DNA of 42,500 nucleotides, taken from Cryptomeria japonica. Its lineage: Eukaryota; Streptophyta; Pinopsida; Cupressales; Cupressaceae. Positions 30,860 through 39,966 of the stretch are shown one piece after another. Location of the stretch: assembly GCF_030272615.1 (NCBI RefSeq), contig NC_081409.1:241948332-241990831 (forward strand). Direction: 5' to 3'. The position numbers and the translations under genes were made by a program. Under the pieces are notes generated by a model. That model searched no databases, had not been told where the DNA came from, and was given only the letters and a program-made list of their open reading frames with translations. Positions within the stretch are counted from its first letter, which is position 1. Every line of letters begins with the position of its first letter.

Positions 30860-33800
30860 GATCCAATGGGATAATGTCTGGTTGTCAAGTAAGGAATCTT
30901 CTAGAAGATTCTGGCATGCATCCCTCTCCCTAGTAGCATATTCTAAGAATGTGGCAAGGATTGAGTTGAGCTCCTCCATGGTGACACTAGGCGAAGTCTC
31001 CTATTGTGCATCAATTACATCCAATGCATCTGAACGAGCATAAAAAAAATTCTCCCAATCTGGCATAAGCTTCTGCAAACCGCAAATATGAACCATGAGA
31101 GAAACCAAATAATCTATTTGACTCTTCTTCAAAGATTCTAACTATGTGAAGTAAACAAACTTCATCTTTTCTTTTAATTCTTCTAAGTGCAAACCATTGG
31201 AAACATGGATCTCTATTCCCAATAATTCATCAATAGATGTAAGGATTTTAGATTGAATATCTTGGATAGATCCCTCCATCTCAACATAATCTCGCCTAGC
31301 ATGATCATAAGTTGACTTCCTCATGGCTAATGAGCAATACCATCCTTGAAAATCATACACATCACCCACATGCACTACTCCCTCATGGATCAAAGTGGAC
31401 ATCAGGATTTTCTTCAATACTCTAAGACAAGGAATTGTCCTCTCCTGCATAGGTTGGAACTCATCCCAAACTCCTTCTAAATATTGTATCCTAAATATAA
31501 GCATTGACGATCTATCAAATGCTTGGACAAAACTGAGTAAGGAAATCATCCACCTGCCTTTCAACATCCTCAATCCACCTTCCAAATTCTATGTGTATTC
31601 CTCATTATCTCAATGATCACAGGGGATTCCACGATCGATGGTAATAGGTGAGACAAAAGTGGGATCCTCACGCTTCTAGTTCATTTTTTTAATGTAATCT
31701 CTGAGACTTTTGTTCTCAGCCTCTAACATATCTTTCTTCTCAATTGTTCTATCTAATCATGTCTGGATTTCTTGGATTGTATCATCAAGTTCCTAGAACT
31801 CTGATTTCTTTGTAGCTCATCCAAGGTCAATCGTAGTGATCTGATAATCCATGGGAGTAGCCTCATCTCTGGTCTTCTCACCCATTGGGACAACCACTAG
31901 TGCAATTCACACACCTGTATCATCTCTAGCAATTTTGGAAAATATCTTAGCCCTCTTCTGTTCTTTCTCCTTGTCTTGTCTAGCTAAGAAATTATCATTA
32001 TCATCAATGAGTTGTACCTCTATCATCTTCTTCTTCTTTTTCCATACTCTACAACAACCAATCGAGAATGGTGGAAATTTCCATTCCATCATCAAGACAC
32101 ATCTCTTGATCAAGCTCTCTCAAAGCTAAGATGACATCATCATCTGTATCCTTGCCTTTGGTCAAATCATAAACATTGCTGCCCAAGCTAACCTCCAACT
32201 GAATAGTGGGAGACCATGGTTGCTCTTCCTCTTTATTCTGTGGTGTTGATGTTTTTGTAGCATGTAGCTCCTGAATATTTTCTAGTAAGATTTTTGTATC
32301 AGAGCATTGTTCAAAATCTTTGATCTTTTATGGCATTCCTATTCCTTTATTGATGAGGAACTGGTGGTGGATAAAGGAGTGTCAGGCTTCTTTTTTCTTC
32401 TTCTTTGATTGTTGACTAATTACCTCTTTGCCTTTCATTTTAGATTCTCCGAGCATACCCTTCCTTCTTTTGGGAGCATGACTCTCCTCATCATCCTGTA
32501 TCCTTGCATCACTAATTGTTCTTTCATCGTCATCAAGAGAAGGCTCCACTTGCCTCATTTTTCATAGGTGACAATGACACCTATTTCTATCAATTTATTC
32601 ACATATTTGTCCATTCATTCCTTGGAGAAATCATTAACTTATCTCATAAATTCATTCAAGTCCACCACCTCAAGTTGTGTCCAACTAAGAAATAAGATGG
32701 ACTTGCTCAACTCATTTTCATACTGCAGATGAGTATGATCACTATCATCAACTACCTAATCAGGAATGGAAAAGAGTTCACATTTTCTTATGAAATCCAT
32801 TGACATTCAAGATCACATTTTCTTCCTTATCGCTTGCTCAACCATGAGATTAGCCCAGTAATCCTCAATGTCAATTCCTCTGATCTTCACAACATTCCTA
32901 TGTAGATCACATCGATCCCTGCTCTTGTATGTTCCAAGGTGATAGAATTCAAGTTCCTATAATGACTAAACTAGTTGCAGTTGCAGTGTGGCACACCTCC
33001 AAAGTACTCCCCAATGCAACAGGGAGAGTTATCTTTGTTTTGTGCTTCTCCTTCTGGATAAAATCAAATTCCAAAAGTTGTCTCACCACCTCAAGTAGGA
33101 TCATTCTATCTGTAGGATACCTACGAAGTTTGTAAGGTTTGGATATGAATACCTGAATCCATAGGTATGTAAAGGTGGGAAAATGTATGGACCGTGATCC
33201 ATATTTTTCAATAATCTTTGTTGCCACCTTAGACAACCATTTGTGGATCCCACCCTATAGTAGCCTGGTGATGTACATGGTGAAAGCATCATTCACCCTT
33301 CTATAGTGTTCATTTTTGTGCATAGGAAGTTGTGGATAACATTCATAAACTCTATACTATCCTTGCCCGTTGTTGACTTCACCTTTGTATATCAATCCTT
33401 TATATGTAACAAATCTTGCAAGTAAGTACACAAGGTAGGAAGTCATTCCAAGTGACTTGGTTTTCTCCACATTTTTCAACTGGAAGTCAAGGTTATCGCT
33501 CATAATCTTGGCCTAATTGACCACTATTCTTCTTACACAATCTTGGATAAAGTAGAACATCCAACCCTCAAATAAGGCACCTTGAGGCATCCCCATCACT
33601 CGATTGAGCAAAACTATCAGGTCAATATATTCATCTTTGAAGTTCGTACATAAGAGCCTCTTCGAAATATTAGAATGGTGAGGCCTAGGCTCAATTATCC
33701 ACTCTTTTATTCACAACTGTCATGCATGTGTCTGCCTTCTTCAAGAACTTGGCTTCATATTCATCCTTGGTTTTCTCTCAGATATCCACACTCCTGGGGA

Positions 33801-34055
33801 TTCCAAATACTTCTACGATTGCATCTTTGGCAAGGTATGCAAGCACAACCCTTTTAGGTGATCTAATCATTCGAGTCATCGGCTCATAGTGCTTTGCACA
33901 CTCCACAATTAGCTCACTGCATTGTATGGATGGTGGAAGGCCAACCGCTTGGTATATGCCACTTTTCATGATATTGGCAGAAAGTGTGGAAGGAAGTTGA
34001 TTCTTCACTCCGAACATCCTCTATCGTATCCACTCCATGTCCAGGAATTGCATGT
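30860..34055 (-). pseudogene. Unknown long protein, family X, minus-strand copy (decayed)
   Basis: Not a family I recognise. It begins about ATG 34053 with LPSTLSANIMKSGIYQAVG, then VVLAYLAKDAIVEVFGIPRS and KTKDEYEAKFLKKADT. Further blocks are NFKDEYIDLIVLLNRVMG, EGWMFYFIQD, a WAKIMSDN-type block with a stop at the Trp, and RMILLEVVRQLLEF followed by KEKHKTKITLP. All these align, in order, with the plus-strand copy at 39967. The C-terminal third is charged: KEVISQQSKKKKK, a coiled-coil-like LDRTIEKKDMLEAENKSL, and an open stretch 31585-31142 with FDRSSMLIFRIQYLEGVWDE. Many stops and several shifts. It may be a retroelement gag-like protein or a host-derived protein. No RT, integrase, transposase or zinc knuckle is seen nearby. 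Confidence 0.6.
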
Positions 34056-34149
34056 TTGTGTTCTTAATTTTCTTCCATCGAGATGACAACTATGAATTCG
34101 GATAGAAACCTTCTTACACTCCCTCAATGTGTTTCCAGATCTAGAAATG

Positions 34150-34520
34150 GATAAGTTATAGTCAATGGCCAACAATGGTGGTCAACAATGGTGTCCAGAT
34201 TCGCCCAACAAGCACTTAGATAAAAAATGTCATGGTTCCCAATGATGGTGCCAAGCAAAATGACAAGAGATTGCCCCTAAAACATGAAGCAACCAACCGC
34301 ATAAAAATCGTGTCTTTCCAACAATGGCACCACACTTGCAAAATCGCCAAAAATGTGACTCAATCAACCACTTAAATCATTGTAACACCTTCTCCAATGG
34401 TGGCGCCCAAGCCTGATTGGGCAAAATAGCCCACTTAAATCTGCAACTTGTCTTTAATAATGGTGTCAAGTTGACACTTAGACAAATTCACCCAGCTGAA
34501 GCCCCTAACTTGCCTCAAAT
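34150..34520. repeat. Degenerate ~75-bp repeat with 'aatggtg' words
   Basis: Phrases of the type ccaatgatggtgccaagc, ccaacaatggcaccacactt, ccaatggtggcgcccaagc and aataatggtgtcaagt recur about every 65-80 bp, each followed by an aaatcgccc- or cacttaaat-like stretch. Four to five decayed units lie immediately upstream of the unknown minus-strand ORF. Confidence 0.6.
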
Positions 34521-34639
34521 CTCCCACTTGACTATCACAATCAACACTTATATTATTATTTTAATGTTGGTTGGGGCAACTTATACACATTTTCACCTTG
34601 TTTCATCACACAAGCAATGTGGGATAAAACTTTGCCTTT

Positions 34640-35400
34640 TATAACTACCTGGGGAAAATTGATTTGAACTGGGATAAAAAAATCATCATTAAATAATTTG
34701 TAACAAGGCAAAAACAATTAAATTTAAGCCCATTTGCATTTAAAATCGTTTACTTTCATTAAATTTGGGCCAGCTGGGGAAAATTGATTCATGTTGGGAC
34801 AACATCTTGCATTAAATTTCTCTATAACTCATCACAAATGACCATTTGGGAAAAAACAACCCCCATCAAGAAACATTAAATTACTTCATTCCATTCCCTA
34901 AGTCCCAAAAATCCATTTTTGGGAAAATTGACCCCCATCAGGACAATTAAATTTGGTCATTTTACTTGCATTCTTCGAAAAAAAATCATCTTGGGGAAAA
35001 AATATAGGTCATCTAGGTACCAAATTCTTATGTTTTCGTCCACAAATTCCACTTGGGGGAAATTCAATTCCCATCTAGAAAATTATATGCATTCATTTCC
35101 TCAAATTTTTCCACAAATTGGTCTTGGGGAAAAACAACTTCCATTAGGACAAAGAATTTTGTCTGCATTAAACTTCATCATTCATTCCTAGGGAAATTCG
35201 CACCTCATCGAGAAAATTTACAACACTTAGTCAAATTTCGGGTCTCCTTGTGGAAAAACATGGTCCATCATGACAATTCTCAGGATACTTGGGGGAAAAC
35301 ACCCCTCATCAAGAAAATGAGTGGCGAAAATCATGACCCATCGAAAAAAAGCACTTTTATGCCTTAAAAACTCAGAAAAAAACATCCTTCATCAGGAAAA
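34640..35400. repeat. Degenerate ~65-bp repeat with GGGGAAAA and CCATCAGGA words
   Basis: About eleven to twelve decayed units of the form cttggggaaaa ... ccatcaggacaa ... catt, for example near 34650, 34774, 34847, 34918, 34991, 35053, 35125, 35190, 35250 and 35289. Open frames at 34919-35191 and 35053-35367 are by-products of the repeat period (recurring W/L-G-K) and not genes. Confidence 0.75.
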
Positions 35401-36269
35401 CTCTTTTTTAGACTTTAATTTTATGTTTTCCATCAAGACTTTGATGATTTTAGTACCACTAAGTATCTAGACATGTCAAATTTCATTGTAATGCATCAGG
35501 ATATTCACCATTTTAACTAGATTTTGAGAAAGAAAATTAGGATTCCATCGGAAAAAGTGCAATTTGACTTGATTAGCCTCCTAGGAGCAAAAAAACAAAT
35601 CTTAAAGGATCCTTAGACGCTCAAGCACAAAAATATCACCGACTTAGACTCATTTAAACTTACTGACGTTCAAAATCCAAACTTAGACAAAATTAGGATC
35701 CCATTAACAATTTGACACCTTGTAAACATTTGATCCTATAGACTCAAAAATTCAAAACCCTAATAACACCTTAGGCATAATCACTTCAAAACTGAGACTT
35801 GAGCTTTTGAAAGCTCAAAATTGCCACCTAACTACCAAAACCCTAGACTAACACGAGGCAGAAAGCAGGAAAGAGGGGGTCCCTATTTGCAATGGGATGA
35901 TGTATGAAAAGGTCACAACACGACCCTAACATACGTTTGGCTCAGTGCCCTAGTCCAGACCTCCATGGTGATTTGTATGTGTTGCCCTCTCCCGGTGTGT
36001 AAGGTCCGAGGGGGAAAAGGTCACTAAAGATTCTGCCAACATGCCTCCTATGTGCGATTCCTACTCTTTTTCAGTTGGGAATGCACGATGGGAATTTGGG
36101 GGTTTGCACAACTTCCGGGAGGTTCTAGTGCATGTCGCCCCAAACTCGCTAGATGAAAAATAAACCTCGTCCATTCAGACACACAACTTTTGTCCTTGAG
36201 ATTTGTTTGGGTGGATCTATATGTAGTAGAGAAGAATTATTGCAAAGTCACACTCTTATTTGCAGGTTC
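35401..36269. other. Non-coding stretch, nothing recognised
   Basis: No motif-bearing frame. The portion 35860-36240 is less AT-rich and could be the edge of an LTR or of the upstream region of the LINE fragment. Confidence 0.4.
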
Positions 36270-37120
36270 ACCAAGATATGGCTAAAACTCTGCGACCTCA
36301 CCCTTGGATCATAGAATTTTTTAAAGATGGTAAGTAGGAAGAAATTGATATTTACCCTATGTCAGGGTTTTCCATCCTCAAATTTGACTCCTTTGAGGAT
36401 AAAGAGATTGTGCTTAAGAGTGGTCCAAGTGATATTTCTTCTCATAAATTTGATCTGAGGGCTGAGACTTTAATCTCTGTGTTTGTCTGGGTGCGTTTGT
36501 CTTACCTTCCTCTACAATTCTAGGAAATAGAGAGTATGTGGGCCATCGGTAATGGCATAGGTAAGTCTCATTATATTTCAAAATAAACAATTAATTATGA
36601 GAGTTATAAATGTGCTCGTCTTTGTGCTAAAATATATCTTTCTAGGGGTCTCCCAACAGAAATTTCTCCAGAAGTGGGCAAAGAGTTGGTGTTGCAAACA
36701 AGGGGTCTCCCAGCAGAAACTTATCTGAAAGTGGGCAACCAGTTGGTGTTGCAAACAATCTGTTGGTTATTAAAAAAATCCATTCAAATGTAGGATATGC
36801 GATGCCAGTGTTCATTTGCCTAGAATTAGAGAGGTGATGCCCCAAGTGGTAAGCCCACTTGATGGATTGTGGTTGAATCACACCATTATGTCATTCCCCA
36901 TGGTGGTTAAAATAATTGGTTCCTCCCCAAGCTCCCATAGATGATGTCTCAAAGCCAAACACCTCTTCTCTCAGTCTACACAACCAATCCATTGAGGGTT
37001 TACATAAGGTTTCTCTTGATGGTTATATCTTTGTGGGCTTGTGGCTACTCCAATCCAATCAGGTAAATCTTCCATTGAGACCGCAAGCTCTGAGGTCTCC
37101 CAAGGTTGACCATTGACGTC
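36270..37120 (+). pseudogene. LINE ORF1-like fragment (DUF4283 and zinc-knuckle remnant)
   Basis: The plus strand reads GFSILKFDSFEDKEIVLKSG, then FVWVRLSYLPLQF with a stop, WAIGNGIGKSHYIS, and CARLCAKIYLSRGLPTEIS. This is the DUF4283 pattern of plant LINE ORF1 proteins: F-x-F-x-x-x-E-D, VWVRLPxLPxxxW, IGxxIGK, RxCVExDLxxxLP. A later frame gives FKCRICDASVHLPRI, a zinc knuckle with C-x2-C-x4-H but without the last Cys. Stops and at least one shift break the frame. A 57-bp in-frame duplication lies inside it. The C-terminal region to 37120 is unassigned but open. The RNase H remnant at 960-1392 is of the same class of LINE but far away and on the other strand. Confidence 0.75.
36644..36757 (+). 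repeat. 57-bp in-frame tandem duplication inside the LINE fragment
   Basis: 36644-36700 and 36701-36757 share ggggtctcccancagaaa, gaaagtgggcaa-like and gttggtgttgcaaaca strings. The unit equals 19 codons, so the frame is kept. Several substitutions separate the copies. Confidence 0.92.
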
Positions 37121-38084
37121 ATGGAATTTTCCCAAGGGTAAGGAAGGCTGCTCCAAAGGAAAAATTTATCAAAGTCTTGAGTCTTTCCCTCACATTGAGA
37201 GAGATTGGATACAAGTAAAAAATGACCCACTTTCAAACACCCAAGCATCACATGACATTAAGATCAACAAAGAAAGGGAAAAATATCTAATTTTGATGCA
37301 AACCCACTCACAAGCAATTTAATTCTAATGCACACCTACTTATGGGTTGATGCAAATTTTATTGATATATTTGATTTATATTGATGTGAGTGGACCCCTT
37401 GTCCATACTTTGCCTAAAAAACATATAGGCAACATAGCCTACACCTCCATTAGGACCTCTCCCTTATATATGTACAACATATGTTTCGAATTGGATTGTA
37501 AACCATAAAACATGATTATCATGTTGTATGCATAAAATGATTGCAACTATTTGTCACTTAGAGAATATAGCTCACATGAAATATATGAATCATAAACATC
37601 AAATGTATGTATATTTCTATTTAAAAAAGTGAAATGTAAGAATCATATATGTGTGTGTACATACATAGATACATACATATGCTTCTCATAAATTGTTTAA
37701 TGCTTCATTGCAGATGAAGAACAAAGCCCAAGCGAGATTTAGGCAACGTCGAAAGAGTTTATGAACAACATTGCCTTTGCACAAGAGAGGTGTTAGCCTA
37801 CCAATATTTAACAAGGATGAAGTTATTCCCAAATGAACAATATATCCCATATGCTAGTATTGAATAGCTATTGCATGTGCTACCATGTGAGGTAAAATTT
37901 AGTACAAAAATATGAGAAATGCATTTAAACACATACTTAAACTAAATCAAACCAAATCACCTTTGATTGAGAGAAAGCCATAAATGTAATAAAGAGGAAA
38001 ATATCTCAAACCTCTAAAGCTCTTTAATATTTGGATATACTTAAGATGGGGCAAAGAGAGATAGAGAGATAGAGATTTGGTAGA
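37121..38084. other. AT-rich spacer, no gene
   Basis: No known motif. A short (TACA)n run near 37655-37680 foreshadows the large microsatellite downstream. Confidence 0.4.
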
Positions 38085-38431
38085 ATTATGTATGTGTATA
38101 CGTATATACATATATACATATACATACATACACACATACATACATACATACATACATACATACATACACTACATACATACATACATACATACATACATAC
38201 ATACATGTGTGTGTGTGCGCGCCCACATATACATATGTATATGTACATACATACATACATATATATACATATATATACACACACATACACATATATACAC
38301 ATATATATATACATTTATATACATATGTATATATATACACACACACATACACATATATACACACACACATATATATACATATATATATATATGTATATAC
38401 ATATGTATCTATGTATATATGTTTGTGTGTA

Positions 38432-38462
<31 letters not shown>

Positions 38463-38496
38463 GTGTGTGTGTATGTATGTATGTATGTATGTATGC
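38085..38496. repeat. Composite TACA/TATG microsatellite (~410 bp)
   Basis: The left half is mostly (ACAT)n/(ATAC)n with a gtgtgtgtgcgcgc stretch near 38206-38222; the middle is TA/CA-rich and the right end is (TATG)n (38440-38495). Almost all positions alternate purine and pyrimidine. The overlapping long open frames on both strands (Tyr/Ile/His-rich) are artefacts of the repeat. Confidence 0.97.
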
Positions 38497-38519
38497 CTTG
38501 CATACTCACACCCTCCATT

Positions 38520-39960
38520 TCATGCCTAGAAATGTGGGTCCCCTTTTTTTTTGTCTTGTTTTCCTTCCCCTTTTGTGTTCTTCATTTTTGTCTCTTCGGA
38601 GTTTTAGGTTCCTGAAACCTCGAAGTGTGCTTCTATTTTATTTTTTGTGTGCACTCCAAAACCTCGGGATCCCAAATTGCATCTATGTTTGCCTTGTTTT
38701 TTTTTGTTTCGTTTCCATCTTAGGAGTTTCTTGTTCCCGAAACCCGGAAGTGTTTTTCATTTTTTTCCCTTTTCAGAACTTTGGGATTCCAAAATCCAGA
38801 AATCCAGAAGTTTCACATTTGTTTTCTAGACTTCGGAATTCTAGAGCTCTAGAGTCTTGAATTTTGTTGTTGTTTTCTTGTTTGGGCCCTGGGATCCTAG
38901 AATCATGTATTCGCTTTGTTTTGTTTGTTGCTTCTTCAGAGTTTCGGAACTTTGGAGTCTCAAGGTCATTTGCCTAGTGACTTAGAAACCCCAAGATCTC
39001 GATACCTCAAGGTCTTTTGTGTCTCGGTTCATGCGATCACTTGGGTATAAATAGTCTTTCCTAGGACTATTTTTCTCATTTGAGCGCTTTAGTTTTTTGG
39101 AGCCCCTTCTCTAGCAATTCAATAATTTCTTTAGCATGCTTTGTCCTCCCTCTCCTTTCTTTGTCCAGGTTGGTTTTCTCCCTCCTGCTTTGTTTTTGGT
39201 TTGCATTTTCTTATTCCTCGTTGGTTTTTCTTTTTCTTTTACTTTTCTTAGCTTAGGGTTTCGTGTTTTTTTTCAATAAGTCGATGTTTCAGCAATTAGG
39301 GCTTTCCTTTGATTCTTCAACATTCTGAGATCTCGAGTCCCCGAGATCCCGACCCCTTTGGTCTGTTTGTTACTCTGGAACTTCGGGTTCCCAGGATCCC
39401 AAACTCCTCTTTTTGGTTTGCCTTTGTTCTACCCCAGGACTCTGAGTTCTCAAGATTCTGAGGAGTTGCCTTAGCTCCCTACCTTCAAAACCCTAGGATT
39501 CCGAGATTCCAGAGGGGTGTCTTACCCTTTTTTTTCCCTAACTTTGGAACCCTGGGTTCCTAGGATCTTGAAGTTGTTGTTCTAGGATGCCATTTTTTTA
39601 TCTGCTTCGGAACCCTGGGATCTTGAAGTTGTTGTGAGCCACTTCTTCCAAGCCTCAGAAACCCCGAAACTCCAAAATTTTGAAGCCTCACCCTCAGCCT
39701 TTTACCCTCCACTTCAAGATCTTGGGATCCCAAAGTAGTGAGCTTCATTTCCAAACTCACCCTGGAACCCCAAGATTCCAAGGAGAGCTTATGATATTGT
39801 TTTCCCAACTTTAGGACCCCGGAACTCCGGGATCCTAAAGTCTAGCTACTAGTAAATAAAAGAGTTTCTTTTGAACCCAGAACCCCAGAACTCTGAGATT
39901 CCAGGGTCCTCTATTTTGATAAAGATTTCTAACTATGTACTTTCTTGTGTATTTTAAAGA
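38520..39960 (+). repeat. Array of ~20 short palindromic G/C-rich words upstream of unknown ORF
   Basis: Words such as ttgggatcccaa (near 39720), ctagagctctag (38838), ggaaccctgggttcc (39546) and ggaccccggaactccggg (39814) recur about every 45-75 bp. Many are perfect or near-perfect inverted repeats built from GGATCC, GGAACC or GGGTTCC. No open frame follows the period. A TATA box lies inside at 39045-39054. Confidence 0.8.
39045..39054 (+). promoter_or_regulatory. TATA box upstream of unknown plus-strand ORF
   Basis: gtataaatag in the context ttgggtataaatagtctttc, 913 bp before the ATG at 39967, in the palindrome-rich leader. It could be an LTR core promoter. Confidence 0.45.
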
Positions 39961-39966
39961 GTTCTT

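Noticed and set aside
34919-35367. Overlapping 90- and 104-codon frames with recurring W-G-K
   Set aside because: The recurring residues follow the ~65-bp degenerate repeat; no evidence for coding.
38024-38860. Several long overlapping Tyr/His/Ile-rich open frames on both strands
   Set aside because: They are translations of the TACA/TATG microsatellite, which has no stops in some frames.
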